Source of the DNA: Parafrigoribacterium_A soli
GTDB lineage: Bacteria > Actinomycetota > Actinomycetes > Actinomycetales > Microbacteriaceae
Length of the DNA stretch: 64,000 bases
Assembly (NCBI RefSeq): GCF_040227235.1
Contig: NZ_JBELNZ010000002.1
Span: 186,001 to 250,000 of the forward strand
Direction: 5' to 3'
The first letter of the stretch is position 1. Each line of letters starts with the position of its first letter. The translations under genes and the position numbers were made by a program. Positions 36,691 through 46,176 of this stretch are shown in pieces. The notes beneath the pieces are model-generated. The model saw only the letters and a program-made list of their open reading frames with translations, was not told where the DNA came from and did no database searches.

Positions 36691-36729
36691 CCCGCGGCGA
36701 CGCGGGCGCGGACTCCACCTTCGGGTGGG
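36691..36729. terminator. Pair of hairpins between convergent rbpA and pgl
   Basis: The first hairpin is 6 bp with a GCGA loop (36691–36706), and the second is 6 bp with a TTCG loop (36714–36729). Both loops are stable tetraloop types. Together they lie in the 84 bp between the convergent stops. Confidence 0.6.
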
Positions 36730-36768
36730 CCAACACCTTCAGTGCGCGGCAGCGCGTGCTGTGCGGGC

Positions 36769-37536
36769 TCAGTAGTCCGTGGCGATGAGGTCTTCGGGAA
36801 CCTCCGCGGCAGCATCCTGATCGACAAAGAAGACCGTGCGCTTGCGACCCTCGGCCGCCGCCGCGGGCACCTCGAATACGCTGACGCCGGCGAGCGCGAG
36901 GCCGAGTGCGGATGCCTTGTCCGTGCCCGCCATCACGAGCCAGATGCGATCGGCGCTATTGATGGTGCCGATCGTCAGGCTCAGTCGCTCGGGAGGCGGT
37001 TTGGGGGAGTTGCGCACGCTGACCACGGGACGATCGGTGACCCGCATGCCCTCCAGGCCGGGAAACAGCGAAGCGATGTGGCCATCGGGCCCGACGCCAA
37101 GAAACAGGATGTCGAAGAGCGGCAGTCCGTTCTCACCGCCGGCCGAGGCGAGTTCGCTCTCGTAGGCTGCGGCAGCGGCGTCAAGGTCGAGAGCCCCATC
37201 GGCGGCGGCGAAGCGATGGATGTTCTCCTCGCGCAGGGCGACGTGCTCAAGCAGCGCCCCGCGCGCCTGCTCATCATTGCGCTCGGCATCGCCGCTCGGA
37301 AGCCAGCGCTCGTCGCCCCACCAGAGGTGTACGCGAGACCAGTCGATGGTGTCCCGCGCCGGCGAGGCGTTGATCGCCTCGAGCACACCAATGCCGACGG
37401 TGCCGCCGGTCAGCACGATGTTCACCTCGGGCTTCTCGTCGAGCAGGTCGACCACCTTGGTGATGAACCGTGCCGCCACGGCGCCCGTGAGCGCCTGACG
37501 GTCGTGATGCACAATGACTCTGCGTTCGTTACTCAT
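36769..37536 (-). CDS. pgl: 6-Phosphogluconolactonase
   Basis: This 255-residue protein has the SugarP isomerase-like fold motifs VNIVLTGGTVGIGVLE, VHLWWGDERWLPSGDAERND, LFLGVGPDGHIASLFPG and the C-terminal VMAGTDKASAL. It hydrolyses 6-phosphogluconolactone in the oxidative pentose phosphate branch. It is the last gene of the leftward operon, overlapping opcA by 4 nt. Confidence 0.95.
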   Translation of the reverse strand: MSNERRVIVHHDRQALTGAVAARFITKVVDLLDEKPEVNIVLTGGTVGIGVLEAINASPARDTIDWSRVHLWWGDERWLPSGDAERNDEQARGALLEHVALREENIHRFAAADGALDLDAAAAAYESELASAGGENGLPLFDILFLGVGPDGHIASLFPGLEGMRVTDRPVVSVRNSPKPPPERLSLTIGTINSADRIWLVMAGTDKASALGLALAGVSVFEVPAAAAEGRKRTVFFVDQDAAAEVPEDLIATDY

Positions 37537-38528
37537 GTATGCGTCACCGTAACGTCTCCGACTGTGATTTCGTCGGGTGAGATCGTCGAGGGCTGGTCGA
37601 GCTGATTGAGTCCTCGCTGGATGACCTCGCCGAAGAGGTCATCGGGGTCGAGGCGGCGCAGTTCCTCGGCGAGGCAGTCACGCAAATTGCGTCGCGGCAA
37701 AGAGATGTCATGCACGGGCTGGTTCGGTTGAACCAGCGTGACAATGCTGACGTGGGTGCGCTCGAGCTCGATCACGCCGGAGGCGCGGTGCAGCTTCACA
37801 CCCTGGATGCCGCTCGATCCCGCAGACGGTGTGAGCAACTCGTGGCGCACCGGCACCTGCAGTTGCAGTTGCAGCCAGGCCGCGAGAAGCGAGGTCGACG
37901 GCGAATCGGATGCGCCGTGCACCTCCGCCTGCGTGATCGCCTCGTACGGCGGCTGGTCCAGCACCGCGGCGAGCTGTGCGCGCCACAGTGTCAGCCTGGT
38001 CCAGGAGAAGTCGGTGTCGCCGGGCCGATAGGTCGAGGCCAGGTGATCGAGGAACTCGCGCGGATTGCTCTGAGCCGCGGCATCCGTGATTCTGCGCTGG
38101 GAGATGCGACCGAGCGGGGATTCGGAGGCCACGGGCGGCGCCTCGCCGGGCCACCAGGCCACAACGGGGGCATCCGGCAGCAGCAGGCCGGTGACGAGGC
38201 CCTCCTCGTCCGAGGCGGTGTCTCCGTAGGCCTTGAGCACGATGACCTCGCTCGCGCCGGCGTCGCCGCCCACGCGAATCTGGGCGTCGAGTCGGGCAGC
38301 GTCACGGTCTCGCTGCGATTCCGGGGCGGTCGAGATCACGATGACGCGCATCGGATGCTCGCGAGACGCGTCGTTCGCCGCCTCGATGGCCTCTTCCTCG
38401 TGGCCGAGCTCGGTCGAGATGACGAGCGTGAGCACGCGGCCCAGAGCGACAGCGCCGCCCTCCTCGCGAATCTTGACGAGAGCCTTGGAGATGTGGCTGC
38501 TCGTGGTATCAGGCAGATCGACGATCAT
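37533..38528 (-). CDS. opcA: Glucose-6-phosphate dehydrogenase assembly protein OpcA
   Basis: This 331-residue protein starts MIVDLPDTTSSHISKALVKIREEGGAVALGRVLTLV and contains VVAWWPGEAPP and FSWTRLTLWRAQLAAVLDQPPYE, both family signatures. OpcA promotes assembly and redox control of glucose-6-phosphate dehydrogenase in cyanobacteria and actinobacteria. The ATG at 38528 overlaps the zwf stop (ATGA). A longer open frame upstream lies within zwf. Confidence 0.95.
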   Translation of the reverse strand: MIVDLPDTTSSHISKALVKIREEGGAVALGRVLTLVISTELGHEEEAIEAANDASREHPMRVIVISTAPESQRDRDAARLDAQIRVGGDAGASEVIVLKAYGDTASDEEGLVTGLLLPDAPVVAWWPGEAPPVASESPLGRISQRRITDAAAQSNPREFLDHLASTYRPGDTDFSWTRLTLWRAQLAAVLDQPPYEAITQAEVHGASDSPSTSLLAAWLQLQLQVPVRHELLTPSAGSSGIQGVKLHRASGVIELERTHVSIVTLVQPNQPVHDISLPRRNLRDCLAEELRRLDPDDLFGEVIQRGLNQLDQPSTISPDEITVGDVTVTHT

Positions 38529-40066
38529 GGGCGCCTCCAATTTCGGCCGTCGCGAGCGAGGAGTTCGTCTGCGGAACTCGGCCCCCACGTTCCGGGACGG
38601 TACTGCTCCGGTTGTCCGAGCGTCGCCCAGTATTCCTCGATCGGATCGAGGATCTTCCAACTGAGCTCGACCTCCTGGTGACGCGGGAAGAGCGGCGGAT
38701 CGCCGAGGAGCACGTCGAGAATGAGCCGTTCATACGCCTCAGGACTCGCCTCGGTGAACGCGTGACCGTAGCCGAAATCCATCGTCACGTCGCGTACCTG
38801 CATGCTCGTGCCCGGCACCTTGGAACCAAAGCGGATGGTCACGCCCTCGTCGGGCTGCACCCGGATCACGAGCGCGTTCTGGCCGAGTGCCGAGGTCTGG
38901 CTGTCTGCGAAGAGGTACTGCGGCGCGCGCTTGAACACGACGGCGATCTCGGTCACCCTGCGGCCGAGTCGCTTGCCCGCGCGGAGGTAGAACGGAACGC
39001 CGGCCCAGCGGCGCGTACCGATGTCGAGGCGAATGGCCGCGAAGGTCTCGGTGAGCGACTCGGGGTTCATGCCGTCTTCGTCGAGGAAGCCCACAACGCG
39101 TTCGCCGCCCTGCCACCCGCTCGAGTACTGGCCCCTCGCCGTGGCGGTGGAGAGGTCGTTCGGAAGACGCACCGCCGAGAGCACCTTCTCCTTCTCCGCT
39201 CGCAGGTCCGCCGCGTTGAACGAGACCGGCTCCTCCATCGCCGTGAGGGCGAGCAACTGCAGCAGGTGGTTCTGGATGACGTCCCGAGCCGCGCCGATGC
39301 CGTCGTAGTACCCCGCTCGACCGCCGACGCCGATGTCCTCGGCCATGGTGATCTGCACGTGGTCGACGTAGTTGGCATTCCAGATGGGTTCGTACAGCTG
39401 GTTCGCGAAGCGCAGAGCCAGGATGTTCTGCACCGTCTCCTTGCCGAGGTAGTGGTCGATGCGGAACACCGAATCCGGCGGGAACACCGACTCGACGACC
39501 GCGTTCAACTCACGAGCGGTCTTCAGGTCGCTGCCGAACGGCTTCTCGATCACGACGCGGCGCCATTGACCATCCACCTGCTCGGCGAGGCCGGAGCGGC
39601 GCAGCTGCTCCGTGACCTGGGGGAACGACTTCGGCGGAATCGAGAGGTAGAACGCGTGGTTGCCCATCGTTCCACGGGTGTGGTCCAGCTCGTCGAGCGT
39701 GCGCTTCAGGTTCTCGAACGCCGCATCGTCGTCGAACTCGCCCTGCACGAAGCGGATGCCCTGGGACAGCTGGGCCCAGACATCCTCATCGAACGGCGTG
39801 CGCGCGTACTGCTTGACCGCGTCGTGTACGACCTGCGCGAAGTCCTGATCTTCCCAGTCGCGCCTGGCGAAACCGACGAGCGCGAAGCCCGGGGGCAGTA
39901 GCCCGCGGTTCGCCAGGTCGTACACGGCCGGCATCAGCTTCTTGCGCGACAGGTCTCCCGTGACGCCGAAGATGATGAGACTGCTCGGCCCAGCGATGCG
40001 GTTGAGTCGACGATCGGAGGGCAACCGCAGCGGGTTGAATTCCGGGGTGATTTCCACCGGCGACAT
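38525..40066 (-). CDS. zwf: Glucose-6-phosphate 1-dehydrogenase
   Basis: This 513-residue protein has the nucleotide-binding IFGVTGDLSRKKLMPAVYDL, the active-site RIDHYLGKETVQNILALRFAN and the EKPFGSDL substrate stretch. It oxidises glucose 6-phosphate and makes NADPH. Four-base overlap with opcA shows tight coupling. Confidence 0.98.
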   Translation of the reverse strand: MSPVEITPEFNPLRLPSDRRLNRIAGPSSLIIFGVTGDLSRKKLMPAVYDLANRGLLPPGFALVGFARRDWEDQDFAQVVHDAVKQYARTPFDEDVWAQLSQGIRFVQGEFDDDAAFENLKRTLDELDHTRGTMGNHAFYLSIPPKSFPQVTEQLRRSGLAEQVDGQWRRVVIEKPFGSDLKTARELNAVVESVFPPDSVFRIDHYLGKETVQNILALRFANQLYEPIWNANYVDHVQITMAEDIGVGGRAGYYDGIGAARDVIQNHLLQLLALTAMEEPVSFNAADLRAEKEKVLSAVRLPNDLSTATARGQYSSGWQGGERVVGFLDEDGMNPESLTETFAAIRLDIGTRRWAGVPFYLRAGKRLGRRVTEIAVVFKRAPQYLFADSQTSALGQNALVIRVQPDEGVTIRFGSKVPGTSMQVRDVTMDFGYGHAFTEASPEAYERLILDVLLGDPPLFPRHQEVELSWKILDPIEEYWATLGQPEQYRPGTWGPSSADELLARDGRNWRRP

Positions 40067-40116
40067 TCGACTCCTTGGATTCTGTTAGGGGGAGTGCTGT
40101 CAGCGAGAGCGGGTGC

Positions 40117-41715
40117 TCAGCTGAAGAGTGCCTGCAGCGCGGCGATGTTGCCCGACGCCTCGGTGAGGGTCAGCGTGAGCACAGGCCGACCGTGATCAGC
40201 GAGCACGCTCGCGTCACCGTTCGCCTGGGCCTCGATGAGCTGACCGAAGCTGAAGGGGCGATCCGGGATCGTCAGATCGACGTCCGAGGTCTCCGTGATC
40301 TGCAGGAACACGCCGACCGCGGGTCCACCCTTGTGGAACTGGCCGGTCGAGTGCAGGAATCGCGGACCCCAGCCGAAGGTGACCGGCCGGCCACAGCGCG
40401 CGGCCACGAGGTCGCGCAGGCGCGCGAGTTGCGGATGTGCGACGCGATCAACGTAGGCCTGGATCGACACGTAGCCGTCGTCTCCGAGCTTCGAGAGCAG
40501 TGACTCGACCGCGGCAGCGAGGCTGTCAACGCCGTCGACGACATCCGCGGTGCCGCGCACCTCGATGCCGTTCTCGACGAAGGCCGGTGCTGCCGGTTCC
40601 GGGCGGGAGTCGAGCAGGCCGCGAGTGGCCGTCTTGGCCGACTCCACGTCCGGCTGGTCGAAGGGGTTGATGCCGAGCAGTCGTCCTGCGACCGCGATGG
40701 CGAACTCCCAGACCAGGATCTGGGCTCCGAGGGTGCCGCTGATCTCGATCTCCCCGTCCGCGACGTCTTCCGTCGCCCTGGCGCTCTCGACCAGGCGCAC
40801 GATCTGCAGGTCTGGAAGATTCTCGGAAAGCTCGGGGGAGTGGGTGTCGAGAACGACCGGCAGGATACCCTTGCCGAGCTTGCCCGTCGACTCCGCGATG
40901 AGCTGCTCAGCCCAGTCGGCGAATCCGACGATGTACGTTCCGTCGGAGACGATGCCGAGCTTGTCCTTGAGCGGGCGAGTGCCCGCGATGGCGGCGCCGA
41001 GAATGAGTCCGGGGTTGTCTGCGCGGTCGATCGCGAGGCGACCGGACACGACCGAGGCCTCGTCGAGGAGCGCGGCGATGTCGACGCCGGCGAGCCCGGA
41101 CGGAACGAGTCCGAATGCGGTGAGCGCGGAGTAGCGACCACCGACGTTCGGATCCGCGTTGAACACGCGGAACCCGCCCTCGCGGGCCGAGACGTCGAGT
41201 GGCGAGCCCGGATCAGTCACGATGACGATGCGCTCGAGCGGATCTACGCCCGCGTCACGGAACGCCGCCTCGAATACTCTGCGCTGGCTGTCGGTCTCGA
41301 CCGTGGACCCCGACTTCGAGGAGACGACGAGCACGCTCGTGGCGAGCCGGTCGCCGAGGGCCGCGAGAACCTGGCCGGGGGCGGTCGAGTCGAGCACGGT
41401 CAGTTCGACGCCGGCGGTGCGCGTGATGACCTCGGGCGCGAGCGATGAGCCGCCCATTCCCGCGAGCACGACGTGGTTGACGCCGGCGGCGTGCAGCTTG
41501 TCACGCAGGGCGATGATGTCGTCCACGAGCGGTTCCGAAACCACGACGGCCTCGGTCCAGCCGAGCCGCTTGGCCGACTCTTCCTCGGCATCCGCACCCC
41601 ACAGGGTCGCGTCCTGCCCGATGATACGGGAGGCGACGAGGTCGCTCACGAGCTGCGGCACGACCCGCTCTACGGCCTCGGCCGCCGCGCCGCTGACCGT
41701 GATGTCGAAGCTCAT
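40117..41715 (-). CDS. pgi: Glucose-6-phosphate isomerase
   Basis: This 532-residue protein shows sugar-isomerase domains: VVLAGMGGSSLAPEVITRT, VVSSKSGSTVETDSQRRVFEAAF and the C-terminal RCGRPVTFGWGPRFLHSTGQFHKGGP. This divergent form, common next to tal and zwf in actinobacteria, differs from the classical E. coli Pgi and is sometimes annotated only as a phosphosugar isomerase. Its start overlaps the tal stop by 4 nt. It converts between glucose 6-phosphate and fructose 6-phosphate. Confidence 0.92.
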   Translation of the reverse strand: MSFDITVSGAAAEAVERVVPQLVSDLVASRIIGQDATLWGADAEEESAKRLGWTEAVVVSEPLVDDIIALRDKLHAAGVNHVVLAGMGGSSLAPEVITRTAGVELTVLDSTAPGQVLAALGDRLATSVLVVSSKSGSTVETDSQRRVFEAAFRDAGVDPLERIVIVTDPGSPLDVSAREGGFRVFNADPNVGGRYSALTAFGLVPSGLAGVDIAALLDEASVVSGRLAIDRADNPGLILGAAIAGTRPLKDKLGIVSDGTYIVGFADWAEQLIAESTGKLGKGILPVVLDTHSPELSENLPDLQIVRLVESARATEDVADGEIEISGTLGAQILVWEFAIAVAGRLLGINPFDQPDVESAKTATRGLLDSRPEPAAPAFVENGIEVRGTADVVDGVDSLAAAVESLLSKLGDDGYVSIQAYVDRVAHPQLARLRDLVAARCGRPVTFGWGPRFLHSTGQFHKGGPAVGVFLQITETSDVDLTIPDRPFSFGQLIEAQANGDASVLADHGRPVLTLTLTEASGNIAALQALFS

Positions 41716-42836
41716 TTCTGAGCTCCCGCCGCCTCGAGTGCGGCCGTGACCGTATCGAGCAACTCGTTCCAGGAGACGATGAACTTGTCGACGCCCTCCT
41801 TCTCGAGCAGTTGAGTGACCTCGTCGTAGGAGATGCCCTGGGCAGCGAGCTGGTCGAGCACCGCGTTCGCGTCGTCGTAGAACCCGGTGACGCGGTCACC
41901 CTGGATCACACCGTGATCGAAGGTCGCCTCGAGCGTCTTCTCCGGCATGGTGTTCACGACGTCCGCCACGGCGAGCTCGGTCACGTAGAGCGTGTCCGGC
42001 AGCGAGGCATCCTTGACGCCGGTGGATGCCCACAGCGGCCGCTGCTTATTGGCGCCGGCCTCGAGCAGCAGCTTCGCCCGCTCGCTCGAGAACGCCTGCT
42101 CATACACCTGGTAGGCGAGTCGAGCGTTCGCGATGCCCGCCTTGCTCTTGAGCGCGGTGGCCTCCTCGGTGCCGATCGCGTCGAGGCGCTTGTTGACCTC
42201 TGTGTCGACGCGGGAGACGAAGAAGGATGCGACGGACTCGATGGTCGAGAGGTCGATGCCCGCGGCCTTCGCCTTCTCCAGACCGCTGAGGTAGGCGTTG
42301 ATCACCTCGCGGTGACGTTCGAGGCTGAAGATCAGCGTCACATTGACGCTGATACCCGCCGCAGTCGCCTCCGTGATGGCCTCGAGACCCGCCTGAGTGG
42401 CCGGGATCTTGATCATCGCGTTCGGGCGATCGACCTTGGCCCAGAGCTGCTTCGCCTGCGCAACGGTGCCCTCGGTGTCGTAGGCGAGGCTCGGCTCGAC
42501 CTCGATCGAGACACGGCCGTCGACGTGACCGCTCGCCTCCCAGGTCGGACGGAAGATGTCGCTCGCGGTGGCCACGTCGTGCGTGGTGATCTCGAAGACA
42601 GCATCCGTCACCGAAGTGCCCGCTGCGGCGAGCTCGGCGACCTGCGCGTCGTAGCTCTCACCCTTGGCGAGGGCGGTGGCGAAGATCGTCGGGTTGGTCG
42701 TCACGCCGACGACGTGCCGCTCATCGATGAGCTTCTGCAGCCCTCCGGAGACAATGCGATCACGGGAAAGGTCGTCGAGCCAGATGCTCACGCCGGTTGC
42801 GGTGAGAGCGTCGAGGGATGAAGTGGTGCCTGTCAT
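41712..42836 (-). CDS. tal: Transaldolase
   Basis: This 374-residue protein is of the long actinobacterial transaldolase type. It has SIWLDDLSRDRIVSGGL at the N-terminus, VTTNPTIFATAL, and the catalytic lysine in NAMIKIPATQAGLEAI, followed by ISVNVTLIFSLERH. It moves a dihydroxyacetone unit in the non-oxidative pentose phosphate pathway. It sits between pgi and tkt. Confidence 0.97.
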   Translation of the reverse strand: MTGTTSSLDALTATGVSIWLDDLSRDRIVSGGLQKLIDERHVVGVTTNPTIFATALAKGESYDAQVAELAAAGTSVTDAVFEITTHDVATASDIFRPTWEASGHVDGRVSIEVEPSLAYDTEGTVAQAKQLWAKVDRPNAMIKIPATQAGLEAITEATAAGISVNVTLIFSLERHREVINAYLSGLEKAKAAGIDLSTIESVASFFVSRVDTEVNKRLDAIGTEEATALKSKAGIANARLAYQVYEQAFSSERAKLLLEAGANKQRPLWASTGVKDASLPDTLYVTELAVADVVNTMPEKTLEATFDHGVIQGDRVTGFYDDANAVLDQLAAQGISYDEVTQLLEKEGVDKFIVSWNELLDTVTAALEAAGAQK

Positions 42837-42865
42837 GGTGTCTCTTTCCTCTAAGTAGCCGGCGC

Positions 42866-44959
42866 CTAGAGGGCGGCCAGCGAGTCCTTGGCTGCGGCGA
42901 CTGCGTGTTCCGTCGTCATTCCGAACTCCTTGAACAGCGTCTTGTAGTCGGCGGATGCGCCGAAGTGCTCGATCGAGACGCTACGTCCGGCGTCGCCGAG
43001 ATAGCCGCGCCAGGTGAGGTCGGTGCCCGCCTCGATCGAGACGCGCGCCTTCACCGAGGCCGGGAGCACCGACTCGCGGTAGTCGGCATCCTGTTCCTCG
43101 AACCACTCGAGGCACGGAACCGAGACCACGCGGGCGCCCACGCCATCGGCCTTGAGCTGCTCACGTGCATCGAGTGCGATCTGCACCTCGGAGCCGGTAG
43201 CCATGAAGATCACGTCCGGCGTGCCGTTGGCCGCCTCGGCGAGCACGTATGCACCACGTGCCACGTGCTTCGCGGAAGCGAGCGTGTCGCCGCTGGCGAG
43301 GTCATCACCACGCTCGAACACGGGGATGTTCTGTCGCGTCAGCGCGATGCCCGCCGGGCCGTTGCGGCGCTCGAGCATGGTCTTCCAGGCCCAGGCGACC
43401 TCGTTTGCGTCACCGGGACGCACCACGTCGAGCTGCGGGATGGCGCGAAGCGCCGCGAGCTGCTCGATCGGCTGGTGGGTCGGTCCGTCTTCGCCGAGGG
43501 CGACCGAGTCGTGGGTCCAGACGTAAATGGATGGCGCACGCATGAGCGCGGCCAGTCGGACCGCCGGGCGCATGTAGTCGCTGAAGATCAGGAACGTACC
43601 GCCAAACGCACGCGTCTTGCCGTGCAGCACGATGCCGTTGACGATCGCCGCCATCGCGTGCTCGCGGATACCGAAGTGCAGCACACGGCCGTAAGGGTCG
43701 CCGTCCCACTCGTGGGTGGAGTGTGTCTTCGGCACGAAGGACTCTGCGCCCTCGATGGTCGTGTTGTTGGACTCCGCGAGGTCGGCGGATCCGCCCCAGA
43801 GCTCGGGAACGACGGCGCCGAGAGCCGTCAGCACCTTGCCGGATGCGGCCCGCGTGGAGACGTCCTTGCCCGGCTCGAAGACCGGGAGCGCATCCTCGAC
43901 ACCGTCAGGCAGTGCGCCGGACTCGACGCGATCGAACAGTGCGCGCTTCTCCGGGTTCGCGTTGGACCAGGCGTCGAAGCTCTTCTGCCACTCGGCGCGA
44001 GCCGCCTTGCCGCGCTCGAGAAGCTTGCGGGTGTGCTCGATGACCTCGGAGTCGACGTTGAACGACTGCTTCGGGTCGAAACCGAGCACCTCCTTGACCG
44101 CGGCGACCTCGTCGCCGCCCAGCGCGGATCCGTGGATCTTGCCCGTGTTCTGCTTGCCGGGCGAAGGCCAGCCGATGATGGTGCGCAGCACGATCAGCGA
44201 TGGCTGGTCGGTCACGGCCTTCGCGGCCTCGATCGCCGCGAAGAGTTCCGCGACGTCTTCCTTGTAGACGCCGGTCTTCTTCCAGTCGACGACCTGGGTG
44301 TGCCAGTGGTACGCCTCGTACCGCGCACGCACATCTTCGGTGAACGCGATGTTGGTGTCGCCCTCGATCGAGATCTGGTTGTCGTCGTAGATGACGACCA
44401 GGTTGCCGAGCTTCTGGTGACCTGCGAGCGAGGAGGCCTCGCTCGTCACGCCCTCTTCGAGGTCGCCGTCACTGGCGATGACATAGATGTGATGGTCGAA
44501 CGGGCTCGTGCCCTCTTCAGCCTCCGGGTCGAACAGGCCGCGCTCGTAGCGAGCGGCGTAGGCGAAGCCGACGGCGGATGAGAGGCCCTGGCCGAGCGGG
44601 CCCGTCGTGATCTCGACGCCCGCGGTGTGGCCGTACTCCGGGTGGCCGGGGGTCCTCGAGCCCCAGGTGCGATAGGCCTCGAGGTCACTCAACTCGAGAC
44701 CGTATCCGCCGAGGTAGAGCTGCACGTACTGGGTGAGCGAGCTGTGGCCGCAGGAGAGCACGAAGCGGTCGCGGCCGACCCACTGTGGGTCGCTCGGGTC
44801 GGAGCGCATGACCTTCTGGAAGAGCAGGTAGGCGGCGGGAGCGAGGCTCATCGCGGTGCCGGGGTGGCCGTTGCCCACCTTCTCCACGGCGTCCGCGGCG
44901 AGCACGCGTGCGGTGTCCACTGCCTTGTTGTCGATGGGATCCCATTGGAAAGTTGTCAC
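42866..44959 (-). CDS. tkt: Transketolase
   Basis: This 697-residue protein has GNGHPGTAMSLAPAAYLLF, the thiamine diphosphate motif SDGDLEEGVTSEASSLAGHQKLGNLVVIYDDN (GDG and NN-type ends) and the pyrimidine-domain FGIREHAMAAIVNGI. It transfers two-carbon units between sugars. The GTG at 44959 was chosen over an upstream ATG-equivalent at 45010 because homologues begin near TTFQWDPIDNKAVDTARVLAADA. It is the first gene of the leftward pentose phosphate operon, with a leader of about 155 nt. Confidence 0.97.
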   Translation of the reverse strand: MTTFQWDPIDNKAVDTARVLAADAVEKVGNGHPGTAMSLAPAAYLLFQKVMRSDPSDPQWVGRDRFVLSCGHSSLTQYVQLYLGGYGLELSDLEAYRTWGSRTPGHPEYGHTAGVEITTGPLGQGLSSAVGFAYAARYERGLFDPEAEEGTSPFDHHIYVIASDGDLEEGVTSEASSLAGHQKLGNLVVIYDDNQISIEGDTNIAFTEDVRARYEAYHWHTQVVDWKKTGVYKEDVAELFAAIEAAKAVTDQPSLIVLRTIIGWPSPGKQNTGKIHGSALGGDEVAAVKEVLGFDPKQSFNVDSEVIEHTRKLLERGKAARAEWQKSFDAWSNANPEKRALFDRVESGALPDGVEDALPVFEPGKDVSTRAASGKVLTALGAVVPELWGGSADLAESNNTTIEGAESFVPKTHSTHEWDGDPYGRVLHFGIREHAMAAIVNGIVLHGKTRAFGGTFLIFSDYMRPAVRLAALMRAPSIYVWTHDSVALGEDGPTHQPIEQLAALRAIPQLDVVRPGDANEVAWAWKTMLERRNGPAGIALTRQNIPVFERGDDLASGDTLASAKHVARGAYVLAEAANGTPDVIFMATGSEVQIALDAREQLKADGVGARVVSVPCLEWFEEQDADYRESVLPASVKARVSIEAGTDLTWRGYLGDAGRSVSIEHFGASADYKTLFKEFGMTTEHAVAAAKDSLAAL

Positions 44960-45123
44960 GTGCTTGATGACCCTTCGTTGACGGCGACCGCCCGTGGCGG
45001 GATCGATCACTCTGAGTGTGCACTCGCCCGGACGTCATCGGCACTGCCACAGGCAACCCGATGAACCGCACCACTGGGTGGGAGGTCGGGGATAAGAAGG
45101 TCCGCGGCTGGCAAGCACTTCCA

Positions 45124-45129
45124 AGTATA
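45124..45129 (-). promoter_or_regulatory. −10 box of the pentose-phosphate operon promoter
   Basis: TATACT on the minus strand is the best match to an actinobacterial −10 box in the 276-bp region between tkt and ctaB. Transcription would run left into tkt. Confidence 0.5.
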
Positions 45130-45198
45130 GAGAAAAGCCGGGGTCGGTCGCTTGCGCGCACCGAAATCCTCGCGCACTCGCCCGCTACGACTACCGCC

Positions 45199-45204
45199 TA
45201 GAAT
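45199..45204 (+). promoter_or_regulatory. −10 box of the ctaB promoter
   Basis: TAGAAT lies 31 bp before the ctaB ATG. Unlike the leaderless genes, ctaB has a clear ribosome site (AGAGGAG) between the box and the start. Confidence 0.55.
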
Positions 45205-45235
45205 CGATGCGGGGGGAGACCCCATAAGAGGAGTG

Positions 45236-46171
45236 ATGGACGTAGCTGTACAGACTCGCGCCGAGCGCGAGAGCATCGGATTCTCGCGGAAACTTCGCGC
45301 CTATGTTGCGTTGACGAAACCGCGCATCATCGAGCTCCTGCTCGTGACCACCGCGCCCGTGATGATCCTCGCTCAGGGCGGCATCCCGAACCTGTGGCTC
45401 GTGCTCGCCACTCTCGTCGGCGGCGCGCTGAGCGCCGGCTCCGCTGGGGCGTTCAACTGTTACATCGACCGCGACATTGATCGCGTGATGAAGCGCACGA
45501 GCAAGCGTCCGCTCGTGACCGGCGAACTCTCGGACCGCGAGGCCCTCGTGTTCTCCTGGGCGATCGGGGCGGCATCCGTCGTCTGGCTCGGCCTTCTCGT
45601 CAACTGGCTCTCCGCCGTGCTCTCGCTCGTTGCACTGCTGTTCTATGTGCTGCTGTACACGCTCGTACTCAAGCGCCGCACCTCGCAGAACATCATCTGG
45701 GGCGGCATCGCCGGGTGCTTCCCGGTCTTGATCGGCTGGAGCGCCGTGACGAACTCGCTCAGCTGGACCCCGTTCATCCTCTTCGTCGTGATCTTCCTGT
45801 GGACGCCGCCGCACTACTGGCCGCTGTCGATGAAATATCGCACCGATTACGCGACCGCAAACGTCCCGATGCTCGCCGTCGTTCGCGGCCGCACCCAGGT
45901 CGGCCTGCAGGTCATCCTGTACGCCTGGGCGACGGTGGCCTGCTCGCTGCTGCTCGTACCGGTCGCGAACATGGGTGTGCTATACACGGCGATCGCCGCA
46001 ACGTCGGGTGCCTGGTTCATCTTCGAATCCCATCGCCTGTACGCCACGGCGATCCGGCACGATGACGTCAAGCCGATGCGCGTCTTCCACAGCTCGATCA
46101 GCTACCTGACCGTGCTGTTCGTCGCCGTGGGACTCGACCCGCTGCTTCACTTCACGCTGTTCGCCCTCTGA
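45236..46171 (+). CDS. ctaB: Protoheme IX farnesyltransferase (heme O synthase)
   Basis: This 311-residue membrane protein has about nine hydrophobic segments and the prenyltransferase motifs NCYIDRDIDRVMKRTSKRP and YTLVLKRRTSQNI. It adds a farnesyl group to heme B, forming heme O for cytochrome oxidase. The ATG at 45236 follows AGAGGAG. It is followed 5 bp later by ctaA. Confidence 0.97.
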   Translation: MDVAVQTRAERESIGFSRKLRAYVALTKPRIIELLLVTTAPVMILAQGGIPNLWLVLATLVGGALSAGSAGAFNCYIDRDIDRVMKRTSKRPLVTGELSDREALVFSWAIGAASVVWLGLLVNWLSAVLSLVALLFYVLLYTLVLKRRTSQNIIWGGIAGCFPVLIGWSAVTNSLSWTPFILFVVIFLWTPPHYWPLSMKYRTDYATANVPMLAVVRGRTQVGLQVILYAWATVACSLLLVPVANMGVLYTAIAATSGAWFIFESHRLYATAIRHDDVKPMRVFHSSISYLTVLFVAVGLDPLLHFTLFAL

Positions 46172-46176
46172 TCGCC